From VXOZ01 sp965220045 (GTDB lineage Bacteria > Chloroflexota > UBA11872 > VXOZ01), in NCBI GenBank assembly GCA_965220045.1, contig OZ244803.1:434001-498000 (forward strand): a stretch of DNA of 64,000 bases, in the 5' to 3' direction. The notes under the pieces were generated by a model. That model saw nothing but the letters and a program-made list of their open reading frames with translations. It ran no database searches and was not told the origin of the DNA. The translations under genes were made by a program, and so were the position numbers. This document shows, one piece after another, positions 44,022 to 53,689 of this stretch (positions are counted from its first letter, which is position 1; the number at the start of each line of letters is the position of its first letter).

Positions 44022-45317
44022 ATGCTTACGCGACGTGCCTTGATGGCAAGCTCCGCGGCACTGGCAGCGGGTTGTGGCCCATTCCGATCATCTTCGGATC
44101 TGCCCGGCCAACCGGAGGTAGCCGCGCTCACGTGGCGGACGTTTTCGTTTAGCGGTCTCTTCTACCAGCCAAGCTTGACCTACGAAGAGCCGCAAGAGAA
44201 GCTGCTGAGAATTGTCGCCACGCTAGAGGAAGACGTAGACAACCCCCACGGTCCTGCGCGCGGTCGTTACACGCTAGCGCCCGGCCTAATCGGCCGAGGA
44301 GACTACCCAGACCCTCCTCCCAAGAACGACGATGAGTTTGCCGAATGGATCGACAGCATCGAAACGGACCTCTTGTCTATCAGTCCCGATATGGCGGAGA
44401 CCCTAGGGAAGCGGGGCGTCATACTGCCTTTGGAGCGATTCATCGGGGCCGACGACCAGGACCTCACGGATACGTTCTACCCTTTCTTGCTCGATCAGTT
44501 TCGGGGGGAGGGCGGACTCTTTGCTCTGCCCATAGACGCGGATCCGCTGCTGCTTTACTACGACCCCGCCTACTTTAGACTGCGAGGCGTCTCCCCGCCC
44601 GATGATACCTGGACCTGGGATGACCTGGTAGCAAACGCGGTGAAGCTAACCCGGCGCGACGATGACGGCGATGTGACGCGCTGGGGATTCATGCCGCTTT
44701 TTAGTGGGCTCTGGTGGGCATTGTGGCAGAACGATGCCGAGGTGATTGATCCGGTAACCGGACGCTGTCGCTTGCAGGAGCCGGCCGCCACGGAAGCCCT
44801 GCAATTCGTTCACGACTTGCTGCATATCCACCAGGTCGCACCGCCAGTGGGTGGGAGACGGACATGGGAGTTTTTTGGCGGGATGGACGATTCCGTGCCG
44901 GCGATGTTCTTTAGTACAGTAAACCTGAAACCAAGATTTGACTACCGCTTGGCAGAATTGCCGCAAGGGAAGGTGCGCAGCGTACCGGTATCTGCCGATA
45001 TGGGGCTCGCCATCCACGCGCGATCGGGGCAGACCGATGCGGCATACGCGGCGCTCAAGGGACTGCTCGAAACGATGCAGCGGTTTGTGGCCGTTCCCTC
45101 GCAAAGAGCAATGGTCGCGCGGCTGCCAGAGATTTGGCCGACATTGGGGCCCGCACAATTGACGGCTCTGCAACGGTCGATGGAATTCGGACGCGCGCAC
45201 CCATGGGACGAGCGTGCGTGGCACGCCATGCAGCACGTCATAGACGGACTCGCGCGCGGTGATGAAGTGCCGAGCGTGGTAAACGAGGCCTGTTCCTCCT
45301 TGCAGGAGCATGACTAA
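44022..45317 (+). CDS. Extracellular solute-binding protein, Tat-type lipoprotein
   Basis: A 431-residue ABC solute-binding protein (family 1-like). The N-terminus MLTRRALMASSAALAAGC combines twin arginines with a lipobox (Cys18), so export by Tat and lipid anchoring are likely. SISPDMAETLGKRGVILPLERF, YPFLLDQFRGEGGLFALPID and WWALWQND are typical of sugar-binding proteins with a closed Trp-rich pocket. GAGGGA lies before the ATG. It is followed by an overlapping paralog. No permease or ATPase gene is adjacent, so the partner transporter is elsewhere, or the protein is a sensor. Confidence 0.87.
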   Translation: MLTRRALMASSAALAAGCGPFRSSSDLPGQPEVAALTWRTFSFSGLFYQPSLTYEEPQEKLLRIVATLEEDVDNPHGPARGRYTLAPGLIGRGDYPDPPPKNDDEFAEWIDSIETDLLSISPDMAETLGKRGVILPLERFIGADDQDLTDTFYPFLLDQFRGEGGLFALPIDADPLLLYYDPAYFRLRGVSPPDDTWTWDDLVANAVKLTRRDDDGDVTRWGFMPLFSGLWWALWQNDAEVIDPVTGRCRLQEPAATEALQFVHDLLHIHQVAPPVGGRRTWEFFGGMDDSVPAMFFSTVNLKPRFDYRLAELPQGKVRSVPVSADMGLAIHARSGQTDAAYAALKGLLETMQRFVAVPSQRAMVARLPEIWPTLGPAQLTALQRSMEFGRAHPWDERAWHAMQHVIDGLARGDEVPSVVNEACSSLQEHD

Positions 45318-46638
45318 CTTCAGAAGTGAGGGGAGCAAGAGGTTGTTGACACGACGCGCCTTGATTGCGGGCGCGGCGGCGCTTACTGCCGCCTGCGGCG
45401 ACCCCGGGTTTGCGAATTCTCCGCCGAGCCCACGCAAAGAGGGAGAGCTAATCTGGATTTCCACGTGGTTTAGCGAACTGCGGGTATCGACCGGTTTTGC
45501 GCGGCGTATGATCAATACGGTCGAGCAGGTCATGGCAGCATTGTCGGAAGACAAAGAAAACCCAAACGGCCCTGATCTAGGCGGCTACGACCTGAGATAC
45601 GGGTTTGCTTCCCCAGAGCAAGCCAACCCCCGCCCTGCAAACGAGGCTGAGTATCTGGCGTGGCACGAGAGCCTCGATGCAGACCTGTTTACCGTGAATC
45701 CGTATCTAGCACAAGGGCTGGGTGAGAGCGGCGTGCTCGCGCCCTTGGACGAATTCGTCTCCGCCGACGAAGCGGCGCTCATTCAAGGATTCTACCCATA
45801 CTTGGTCGATCAGTTTCGGTCGGAGGGTGGGTTGTTCGCTCTGCCGGTCGATGCAATCCCCTTGATGGTTCACTATGATCCTGAATTCTTCGCGGACCGG
45901 GGCGTGCCTCCGGTAGACGAGAGTTGGGGGTGGGACGACATAGTGGCGCACTCAGTCACTTTGACGCAGCGCGACAACGAAGGAGAGACGCAGCGCTGGG
46001 GACTGTTTACACAGTGGGACGGATACTGGTGGGCACTGTGGCAGAACGAGGCGGAATTGGCCGATCCGGCGACACTGCGCTGCCGGCTGCAAGATGCGGC
46101 GGCCGGGGAAGCCCTGCACTTCTGCCGTGAACTGCTGCATACCCATCGCGTCTCCCCCCTTGTGACGAGCGCAGATTTCTGGCAACCCTCTCAATCGCCA
46201 TCAGGGCTGTGGCCCGCAATGATGTACGTTCAACATGGGAGGTTTGCGAGAGGTGACTATCGCTGGGCAGCATTGCCGCGGGGCAAGGTGCCCAGCGTTC
46301 CCGTGGCCGGCAACTTGGGCATTGCCATTGCCGCAGGATCGCAGCACAAGGAGAAGGCCTATGTTGCCCTCAAGGGTCTCGTAGACGTCATGCAGCCGCT
46401 CGCAAAAGTGCCTGCGCGGAAAGATGCGGTCGCGCACCTTGGCAACATCGACGAGGACCTCCTCCCCGCAGAGATCGCGGCACTTCAGCAATCTATGGAG
46501 CATGGTCGCGGCATGCCTCTGAATCCCCTCATGCACGCCGCCATGAATGCTATTGAGGAGGGCCTCGTGCGGGGCGATGAAGTGGCGACCGTGGTGAACG
46601 CTGCCTGTTCGGCGCTAGAAGAGCAGCGGAATCCTTGA
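45310..46638 (+). CDS. Extracellular solute-binding protein, tandem paralog
   Basis: A 442-residue paralog of the preceding gene, overlapping it by 8 bp with AGGAGC before the ATG. Twin arginines at 15-16 and a lipobox Cys29 (ALTAAC) give the same export route. YPYLVDQFRSEGGLFALPVD and WWALWQNE align with the first copy, which indicates tandem duplication followed by divergence. Translational coupling argues that both are made together, perhaps for related ligands or as a two-component binding system. Confidence 0.87.
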   Translation: MTNFRSEGSKRLLTRRALIAGAAALTAACGDPGFANSPPSPRKEGELIWISTWFSELRVSTGFARRMINTVEQVMAALSEDKENPNGPDLGGYDLRYGFASPEQANPRPANEAEYLAWHESLDADLFTVNPYLAQGLGESGVLAPLDEFVSADEAALIQGFYPYLVDQFRSEGGLFALPVDAIPLMVHYDPEFFADRGVPPVDESWGWDDIVAHSVTLTQRDNEGETQRWGLFTQWDGYWWALWQNEAELADPATLRCRLQDAAAGEALHFCRELLHTHRVSPLVTSADFWQPSQSPSGLWPAMMYVQHGRFARGDYRWAALPRGKVPSVPVAGNLGIAIAAGSQHKEKAYVALKGLVDVMQPLAKVPARKDAVAHLGNIDEDLLPAEIAALQQSMEHGRGMPLNPLMHAAMNAIEEGLVRGDEVATVVNAACSALEEQRNP

Positions 46639-46732
46639 AGGCGGTTAGACTCATCGCCTCTTCAACGCATGCACTCTCACAGAATTTTAGGCTTGGTCTA
46701 CCCTCAAGAACCGACCCTTCGGGCCCAAGAGC

Positions 46733-48328
46733 TTACCCCCGTTCGGCGAAGACCGGCGCGAGCATGTTGTCCACGGGCGCGTAACTGTCGGTGAGGATCA
46801 CGGCGGAGCTGTTGTCCACGTATTCCCGCAAGCGGGCGGGTTCTAAGAAAGTGCTCACCGGGCCGTCCGGCAGCAAGTCGTCCACGGCGCTGTGGAGCGT
46901 TGCTTCCGTGAGCGGCTGCTTGCCGGCCACCAGCACGAACGTATTGCGGCCCTCCTGTTCCCACCCGGGACCGTCCGCGAGCAGATAGACGTGCGGGAAC
47001 ACCTGCTCCAGGGTGAGTATCATCGACGGCAGAAAACGCCCGTGCTCGTACGTGTCGACCACGTTCAGCATGTAGAAGCCGCCGGGTGTCAGGAGGTCGT
47101 GTACGATCTCGGCGAATTCCCTCGTCGTAAGGTGCCAAGGCACCGAGAGATCGTTGAATGCGTCGCCGATGATGGCGTCGTATTGTCCGTTTTCAAGGCG
47201 CTTGACCACCAGACGGGCGTCCTCGTTGTACGTTTTGACGCTGGTGTCGCGGGGCAAGCCCATCTTGGCGTGGGCCATCTCGGTGACCGCCGGATCGATC
47301 TCCGCCACCTCGATGACGGCGTCAGGATAGACCACCTCCAAATACCGTGGGAAGGTGTACCCTCCGCCGCCGATGGAAAAGGTGCGAATGCTGCTGCGCT
47401 CACCGGCAATGTACTTCACAAGCTCGGCGTATATCTTTACATAATCGTAGTCAAGGCGCGTGGGGTCTTCCAGGATGCTGTAGCTGTGAATGAGATGGTC
47501 GAGCACCAGGCGGCGCTGCGTGACGTTTTCGGCCAGTTTCTTTTCGGTAACGCGAATACAGAAGTAGTTCGTCTCCACTTGACACGGTGCCGCGAATGCG
47601 CCGCGAGGTTGCAGGGTCACAGCGTCGCGAACAAGGAAGCGTGTATAGTTCCAACCAAACGGTATGTTGTACGCATCCCGACCGTAGCCAATGACGCCCA
47701 CCGCCACCAGCGCCACCGCGCCGCCCGTCAGCAGCAAGCGGCGATTCCAAAGATTGCCGAACACTATGGCGACAAGCAGCAGCAGGAGGGCGACGAGCAG
47801 AATTACCGTCCGTGTGCCGAAGAACGATACCAGGAAGAAGCCGGTGGCGAAGGTGCCGGCAATGGCTCCCACCGTGGAGAGCGCATAGATGCGTCCCACC
47901 ACACCGCCGGTACGCGACAGGTCATCGAGTATGAGCCGCACGACGACCGGAGTGATGGTGCCCATGAAGACGCTTGGCAGGAAGAAGACGGTGGCGGTGA
48001 AGAAGAGAATTTTGAGCATGAGGTGCACGGGCAGGTCTTGCGCGATGCCGGAGATGATCGCCGTGAGCGGCAGGATGGTCAGCGTGAGGATGCTGGAAAG
48101 CAGGAAGAGCACACCCAGCGTGGTGACCGTCGGAAACCGGTCGCCGACGCGCCCGCCGACGTAATTGCCCAGGCTAATTCCCGCCAGCATGACGCCAATG
48201 ACGCTAGTCCAGGTGTAAAGCGAAACGCCGAGATACGGCGCAATCATGCGTCCCGCCGTCAGCTCGACGACCAGAGTGCAGAAGCTCGCTATGAAGACAA
48301 TCGTGCCTGCCCGCCATATGCCGCCCAT
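46733..48328 (-). CDS. Membrane protein fused to spermidine synthase-like domain
   Basis: A 531-residue protein. Residues 1-215 form six or more membrane segments with an MFS-like start (ELTAGRMIAPYLG, SVIGVMLAGISLGNYVGGRVGDR). Residues 250-531 form an aminopropyltransferase/methyltransferase fold with SAM loop FSIGGGGYTFPRYL (318-330), VAEIDP and IIGDAFNDLSVPWHL. This architecture is annotated as a fused MFS/spermidine synthase. Whether it makes polyamines is not shown, and many such proteins are of unknown function. The ATG at 48328 is chosen because the first membrane segment begins there, and AAAGGG precedes it. Confidence 0.85.
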   Translation of the reverse strand: MGGIWRAGTIVFIASFCTLVVELTAGRMIAPYLGVSLYTWTSVIGVMLAGISLGNYVGGRVGDRFPTVTTLGVLFLLSSILTLTILPLTAIISGIAQDLPVHLMLKILFFTATVFFLPSVFMGTITPVVVRLILDDLSRTGGVVGRIYALSTVGAIAGTFATGFFLVSFFGTRTVILLVALLLLLVAIVFGNLWNRRLLLTGGAVALVAVGVIGYGRDAYNIPFGWNYTRFLVRDAVTLQPRGAFAAPCQVETNYFCIRVTEKKLAENVTQRRLVLDHLIHSYSILEDPTRLDYDYVKIYAELVKYIAGERSSIRTFSIGGGGYTFPRYLEVVYPDAVIEVAEIDPAVTEMAHAKMGLPRDTSVKTYNEDARLVVKRLENGQYDAIIGDAFNDLSVPWHLTTREFAEIVHDLLTPGGFYMLNVVDTYEHGRFLPSMILTLEQVFPHVYLLADGPGWEQEGRNTFVLVAGKQPLTEATLHSAVDDLLPDGPVSTFLEPARLREYVDNSSAVILTDSYAPVDNMLAPVFAERG

Positions 48329-48456
48329 GGAGTAGCCCTTTCGTTGCGGTGCTGTGCAATTGAACGTGGTTGCGCATTTAGAATGGCTCGAGCAATGCGC
48401 CAAAGCGAGAATCAGTCTCGCAAGTCAGATTGACTTGCCAAATTGTGCTTCAACAG

Positions 48457-48502
48457 GGGCTTTTGTAAAGCCCAGGCTTCGCGCAGCCGGCTGCGCGAAG
48501 CC
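48457..48502. repeat. Two adjacent hairpins
   Basis: GGGCTTT-TGT-AAAGCCC (48457-48473) is followed at once by the 28-bp perfect palindrome GGCTTCGCGCAGCC plus its reverse complement (48475-48502). Both are gene-free features within the gap 48329-48757, where a CTGTCGAAGGGC repeat core also lies near 48580. Confidence 0.85.
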
Positions 48503-48757
48503 GGCTGCGTACAGTCCTCAGCACGAACGGCCTTCAAATTCCCATGCGCCCTCGCATCGAGTACGAGGCGGGCACTGAGCCTGTCGAAGGGCAGGTCGCA
48601 CAGAGCAACGCACTAGTGAGACGAACTCTAGCTTTCTTTCTAAATCGCATTGTTCCTATTGTAGCCGTGACTTTGCTTTGCTCGCATCCCCGTGGGTGCT
48701 CCGCTACACTAGGAAAAGCGGCTGCGCACGGGAGAGGGTTCGAAGGCGATTGCAACT

Positions 48758-50092
48758 ATGGGTATCACGAGTCGACAGCGTGAAGACATGATGGCGGTGC
48801 TGGCGGCCGCCCTGAGAGCCGTCGATCCGGCCCAGGCGGTGCGCAACTGCGTGCGCCGCGAGGATTCGCGCTTGGTTGTCGGAGACAACGAATACAATCT
48901 CGATGCGTTCAAACGCATACTCGTCGTAGGGGCAGGCAAGGCCAGCGGCCCCATGGCGCAGGCGCTGGAAGACATCCTTGGCGAGCGCTTGGCAGGCGGT
49001 GTGGTCAATGTCAAGGAGGGCTACGCCGTTCCGACGCGCAAGATTGAGTTGATCGAGGCCGCCCATCCCGTGCCGGATGAAAACGGCCTGCGCGGCACGG
49101 AGCGCATCCTGCAGTTGGCGGCAGACGCGGGCGAAGACGACCTTGTCTTTTGCCTGATCTCCGGCGGCGGTTCCGCCCTCATGGAGTTGCCTGCGGGGGG
49201 CATCACCCTGGACGACCTGCAGCAACTTACCGACCAACTCCTGCGCAGCGGCGCTACCATCAACGAAGTAAACACGATCCGCAAGCACATTTCTCAAGTG
49301 AAAGGCGGCGGACTGGCGCGGGCGGCGGCGCCGGCTACCCTCATCGCGCTCATCCTCTCGGACGTGGTGGGAAACCCGCTGGACTTCATCGCTTCGGGGC
49401 CTACCGTGCCTGACACGACCACGTTCCAAGACGCGTGGAATCTTTTGGGACAGTTCGGCCTGCAGGACACCATACCGCAACGAGTTCGCGAGCGACTGCA
49501 GCGCGGCCTCAGCCAATCCATACCGGATACTCCGAAGGAAGGCGACCCGATTTTCAACCGCACGGCGAGTGTGCTCGTTGGCAGCAACGAGATCGCTGCC
49601 CGTGCGGCACTAGACGCAGCAAAGAAACTGGAGTATAATGCAATCCTGGTCACCACCTGGGTGGAAGGCGAGGCGCGGGAGGTTGCGAAGGTGATGGCTG
49701 GAGTCGCGAAGGGTCTGATCCACCACCACTCCCCTATCCCACCACCGGCGTGTGTTATTTTTGGCGGTGAAACGACCGTTACCGTGCGCGGTGAAGGCAA
49801 AGGCGGTCGCAATCAAGAGATGGCGCTGGCCGCATCGCTTGCGCTCGACGGTTGGGAGGGAGTTGCGATGATGGCGGTGGGAACAGACGGCACCGACGGC
49901 CCAAATGACGCGGCCGGGGGTATCGCGGACGGCGCGGTGATGGCGCGGGCGCGAGCGCTCAACCTGGACCCGCTAGACTATCTGGAACGCAACGACTCCT
50001 ACCATTTCCTGCAACAGACGGACGCCCTCCTGGTCACCGGTCCTACCAATACCAATGTGAATGACCTGATCTTGGTTTACGCCTTCAGTTAG
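48758..50092 (+). CDS. Glycerate 2-kinase, type II (DUF4147/MOFRL)
   Basis: A 444-residue protein with the two-domain GckA/TtuD architecture: an N-terminal DUF4147 domain (VGAGKASGPMAQALE, SGGGSALMELP, NTIRKHISQVKGG) and a C-terminal MOFRL domain (GGETTVTVRGEGKGGRNQEMALA, GTDGTDGPNDAAGG). It phosphorylates D-glycerate to 2-phosphoglycerate, feeding lower glycolysis. Length is normal. It lies 4 kb upstream of pyk on the same strand, with the LysM and BNR genes between them. Confidence 0.94.
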   Translation: MGITSRQREDMMAVLAAALRAVDPAQAVRNCVRREDSRLVVGDNEYNLDAFKRILVVGAGKASGPMAQALEDILGERLAGGVVNVKEGYAVPTRKIELIEAAHPVPDENGLRGTERILQLAADAGEDDLVFCLISGGGSALMELPAGGITLDDLQQLTDQLLRSGATINEVNTIRKHISQVKGGGLARAAAPATLIALILSDVVGNPLDFIASGPTVPDTTTFQDAWNLLGQFGLQDTIPQRVRERLQRGLSQSIPDTPKEGDPIFNRTASVLVGSNEIAARAALDAAKKLEYNAILVTTWVEGEAREVAKVMAGVAKGLIHHHSPIPPPACVIFGGETTVTVRGEGKGGRNQEMALAASLALDGWEGVAMMAVGTDGTDGPNDAAGGIADGAVMARARALNLDPLDYLERNDSYHFLQQTDALLVTGPTNTNVNDLILVYAFS

Positions 50093-50137
50093 CGTCTTCT
50101 GCAATCCTCCTCTGTTCTTGGTCTCCTCTGTGTAGCA

Positions 50138-50650
50138 GTGTCCGGCGGTCAGTCTATGGCAGGTATTTCCCGCATGGAAGTTAAGGAAGAGGCGCTCCCT
50201 CCTCTCGACTCTTCGCTTCTCCCGCGCGCGCCCGCGCAGCGCTGGCATTCAGTGAGCAGGCGCAGCGACTTACGGCCGCTGTCCCGGAGCGGTGGCAACA
50301 GACTTCTGATGATTATCGGTCTTGGCGCCGTGCTTCTGCTGCTGGGCAGTGGCGTGATGTGGCTGGCGAGCCAGAGTCTGGCATCCGACGGTCCTGAGTC
50401 GGCTGCTCAGAGCAGCGAAGTGGCGCGCATTGCGCCTGCGGCTGCCACACCCGGCGCCCCGGCAAGTGCTCCCACGGCGCAATTACCGACCACGCCCGAA
50501 TTTCACATTGTGCAACCGGGTGAAGTGCTAAGTACCATCGCGAGCAAGTATAATACGACTGTGGAGACCCTGGCCGAACTCAATGACATAGAGAATGTTG
50601 ACTCGATCCGAGTTGGGCAACGACTGCGCCTCGTGCCGGAAGAGCAATGA
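50138..50650 (+). CDS. Membrane-anchored LysM domain protein
   Basis: A 170-residue protein with a basic N-terminal arm, one membrane segment (LLMIIGLGAVLLLLGSGVMWLA, about 57-78), an Ala/Pro-rich linker and a C-terminal LysM domain (FHIVQPGEVLSTIASKYNTTVETLAELN, RVGQRLRLVP). LysM binds peptidoglycan or chitin-type glycans, so the domain probably contacts the cell wall. The start may be the GTG used here or ATG at 50156 or 50174. Its 3' end overlaps the next gene. Confidence 0.82.
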   Translation: MSGGQSMAGISRMEVKEEALPPLDSSLLPRAPAQRWHSVSRRSDLRPLSRSGGNRLLMIIGLGAVLLLLGSGVMWLASQSLASDGPESAAQSSEVARIAPAAATPGAPASAPTAQLPTTPEFHIVQPGEVLSTIASKYNTTVETLAELNDIENVDSIRVGQRLRLVPEEQ

Positions 50651-52187
50651 GGCGTGGACGCAGAGCACTGGTATCACCTGGCGCACATACCACGGTGCAT
50701 TCGCGTTATTCTTAGCACTCCTGCTCTGGTTGAGACTTGCCGGCATCGCGGACGCCGCTTCGGGCACTCCCTGGCACTCCGCGAGTGACATTCTGACCGG
50801 AGACGTGCTCTCTGCCTGGCAACTCTGGGAGAAAGCGCTGGAACCTGATTCGTGGACGCAGGAAGACCAGTCATGGGTCCCCAGTAGTTTGCCGTGGCTC
50901 GTTGCCCTGCATCCTACCGACATGAGCGCGGCGCTCGCGGCCGGTTCCCTGGGTCTGCATCGTACGGTGGATGGCGGCGCCGCGTGGTCGCACCTGCCGG
51001 GTATCGTGGCTCCGGTCATCGCCGTTGCCTTCAAGTCAGGCGATGCGCAAACGGTGTTTGCCGGGACGGAGCTGGACGGCAACTACCGGAGTGAAGACGG
51101 CGGGCTCTACTGGAGCCGGATAAACAGCGGCCTCCCACAGGATAGGCTTGGCAACATTGTGGGTGCGGTGGCGCTTGCTGCCGATCCCGTATTGTCAGCG
51201 AACCTCTACGCCGCGACCACAACCGCGGGCGGGCTCTACCGTTCGCTTGATGGCGGCAACTCCTGGCAACTGTCGAATTCCGGGTTGCCCGCTGAGTCGA
51301 TACGCGGCCTCGACATCACGAGCCGCGGCGAACCGCGGCTCTACGTGGCAACGTCAAGCGGGCTGTATCTTTCCACCGATCGCGCGGCAGGCTGGTCGCG
51401 CATTGGTGAACTGCCAACCGATGCGGCCGAGAAACTGCTCTTGGAACCCGGCGTGTTGGGGGCCCTGCTGTTGATTGCGGAATCTGCGATCTATCGTTCG
51501 ACCAATGGCGGTCTGACGTGGGTCGACCTCGACTTACCGGCGGAAATGACGCCCATTCGTGACGCGATCCTTACCGGCGATGACCGCTATACCTACCTCT
51601 TCGTTGCCGGGGAGGGCGGACCGTATTGGCAGCGGCTTACCCCCGCGTCACCGCAGTCACCCCCACAATCGGAATCGGTAGCGGAACTGTACGTTGCGGT
51701 GACCGGTCATACGATTCGCGAGCCTTTCCTCAGCTTCTTCATCGCCAACGGCGGCGTGGCACGTTTCGGATTTCCTCGTACCGATGCCTTGAGTGAAGAC
51801 GGCAAGACGGTACAATACTTCCAGCGGTCCCGTTTGGAGATTGTGTTGGAAGACGATGGGGAGCGGGTCGTGCAGTCGCCCCTCGGCAGGAGTCTCTATG
51901 CGGATGTGGACTTGGCCGATCTCTCCCCACAGGCGGATACTGGTTCTGCGCAGGAGCAGTTTGCGGTAGGCCGGGAGTTTGCCAACTTCTACGCAGGCAA
52001 CAACGGACTTGTGTCCTATGGCAGCCCCATTGCTCCGGCAGCCGACGAGGAACAACTAAATGGGGTTACACTGTATACACAGTACTTTGAATTTGCTCGC
52101 CTCGAACACCATCCCGGCGCCGCAGACCCAATCTTGCTGGGTTTGATAGGCGATGAATACCTGATGCAAAAGGGCTGGTTGGAGTAA
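50595..52187 (+). CDS. Secreted BNR-propeller protein with LGFP-like tail
   Basis: A protein of up to 530 residues. A hydrophobic segment near residues 37-53 is a signal or anchor. Five sialidase-type BNR repeats follow (GLHRTVDGGAAW, NYRSEDGGLYW, GLYRSLDGGNSW, LYLSTDRAAGW, IYRSTNGGLTW), predicting a beta propeller. The tail has two GxxxFGFP-like repeats (FLSFFIANGGVARFGFP and YAGNNGLVSYGSP), each followed by YFQRSRLEI or YFEFARLEHHP. The ATG at 50595 overlaps the LysM gene by 56 bp in another frame. No later ATG or GTG precedes the signal segment, so the exact start is uncertain. pyk follows after 5 bp. Confidence 0.77.
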   Translation: MLTRSELGNDCASCRKSNEAWTQSTGITWRTYHGAFALFLALLLWLRLAGIADAASGTPWHSASDILTGDVLSAWQLWEKALEPDSWTQEDQSWVPSSLPWLVALHPTDMSAALAAGSLGLHRTVDGGAAWSHLPGIVAPVIAVAFKSGDAQTVFAGTELDGNYRSEDGGLYWSRINSGLPQDRLGNIVGAVALAADPVLSANLYAATTTAGGLYRSLDGGNSWQLSNSGLPAESIRGLDITSRGEPRLYVATSSGLYLSTDRAAGWSRIGELPTDAAEKLLLEPGVLGALLLIAESAIYRSTNGGLTWVDLDLPAEMTPIRDAILTGDDRYTYLFVAGEGGPYWQRLTPASPQSPPQSESVAELYVAVTGHTIREPFLSFFIANGGVARFGFPRTDALSEDGKTVQYFQRSRLEIVLEDDGERVVQSPLGRSLYADVDLADLSPQADTGSAQEQFAVGREFANFYAGNNGLVSYGSPIAPAADEEQLNGVTLYTQYFEFARLEHHPGAADPILLGLIGDEYLMQKGWLE

Positions 52188-52192
52188 CGCCC

Positions 52193-53689
52193 ATGCGCCG
52201 CACTCGGATCGTTGCCACCATTGGTCCCGCGTCGGCGAATGAAGAGACGCTCCGGGCTATGCTGCGCGCCGGTCTGGACGTGGCGCGGATCAACTTCTCC
52301 CATGGCACCCATGAGACGCAAGCGCGGTCGATCGGCCTCTTGCGCGAGCTATCATCCTCTGAAGGGGCCACCCTTCCCATAATCGCCGATCTGCAAGGGC
52401 CGAAAGTGCGCGTTGGCTCCATTGCGGATGAGCCATTGCGCCTCGCCCCAGGCAGTCAGCTCCTCTTGGTTCCTGATGGGGACTCTGCCGATGAGACTGT
52501 CAGCGAGGGGCTTTACAGCTACGCTAAGACCGTAGACCCCGACGCACCGAGTGTGAGCGTGGCGCCGGTGCGGTTTTCCGGCCTCGCGTCGGAAACGCGG
52601 CCGGGCGACACCATCATGCTCGATGACGGCCTGATCTCGGTTGAGGTGCTGGCGACGCGGGTGGAATCCGGCCAAGCCGCAGTGGTCACGCGGGTGGTGC
52701 GCGGCGGCGAGCTTGTGAGCGGCAAGGCCGTGGTCGTACGGGGCCGGAGTCTCAACCTGCCCAGCCTGACGGCAAAGGACTGGGAAGACGTGCGCTTTGC
52801 CGTTGATCAGGAAGTGGACTGGGTAGCCCTTTCTTACGTTCGCTCGGCGACAGATGTCGAGATCCTGCGGCAACTGCTGCTGAATTACGGTGCGACGATC
52901 CCCATAATTGCGAAAATCGAGACGCAAGAGGCGATCGCCAACTTTGACGCAATTCTCGAGGCCGCAGACGGCATCATGGTGGCTCGCGGCGACTTGGGCG
53001 TGCAGGTGCCGCCGGAAGAGGTGCCTCTGCACCAGAAGGCGATCATCCACAAGTCCCGCTTGCGAGGCAAGCCGGTGATCACGGCCACGCAGATGCTCGA
53101 ATCCATGATGCAGCACCCGGTAGCGACGCGGGCGGAAGCCAGCGACGTGGCAAATGCAATCTTAGACGGCAGCGATGCCGTGATGCTCTCAGGTGAAACG
53201 GCCGTGGGGCCGTATCCGGTTGAAGCCGTGGCGGTCATGGCGCGCATTGCTAACAGCGTTGACCCGCACGTGGAGAGCTTCACCGCGATCGACGACGCGA
53301 GCGACGCTACTGATGCCATTGCAGCGGCCACCCACCGCATTGCGGATAAGTTGAGCGCTACCGCCATTTTTGCCCTTACGCAATCGGGCTATACCGCGCG
53401 TATGCTGGCTCGCTTGCGGCCGCACGTGCAACTGCTCGCGGTTACGCCCGACGTACCGGTTTGGCGCCAGCTTGCGCTGAGCTGGGGAACGGTGCCGTTG
53501 CTCGCAACCGTGGAAACGGACACCGACATGGCCATGCGCGAGGCGGTGGCGCTGGCAAAGGCGGCGGGCCACGTACAGGACGGCGATACGGTGGTATTCA
53601 CGGCCGGCATGCCGTTTGGGGTAGGCGGCACGACGAATCTCATCCGTATTCACGAGATCGGCAAACCGCTCAGCCTCAAAGGGGACTAA
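52193..53689 (+). CDS. pyk: Pyruvate kinase
   Basis: Pyruvate kinase makes pyruvate and ATP from phosphoenolpyruvate. The 498-residue protein has MRRTRIVATIGPASANE, the active-site RINFSHGTH (33-41), IADLQGPKVR, the catalytic-lysine region PIIAKIETQEA, MVARGDLGVQVP and KPVITATQMLESM. Length is usual for type I or II enzymes. It starts 5 bp after the BNR gene, so some readthrough transcription is likely, although the functions are unrelated. Confidence 0.96.
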   Translation: MRRTRIVATIGPASANEETLRAMLRAGLDVARINFSHGTHETQARSIGLLRELSSSEGATLPIIADLQGPKVRVGSIADEPLRLAPGSQLLLVPDGDSADETVSEGLYSYAKTVDPDAPSVSVAPVRFSGLASETRPGDTIMLDDGLISVEVLATRVESGQAAVVTRVVRGGELVSGKAVVVRGRSLNLPSLTAKDWEDVRFAVDQEVDWVALSYVRSATDVEILRQLLLNYGATIPIIAKIETQEAIANFDAILEAADGIMVARGDLGVQVPPEEVPLHQKAIIHKSRLRGKPVITATQMLESMMQHPVATRAEASDVANAILDGSDAVMLSGETAVGPYPVEAVAVMARIANSVDPHVESFTAIDDASDATDAIAAATHRIADKLSATAIFALTQSGYTARMLARLRPHVQLLAVTPDVPVWRQLALSWGTVPLLATVETDTDMAMREAVALAKAAGHVQDGDTVVFTAGMPFGVGGTTNLIRIHEIGKPLSLKGD

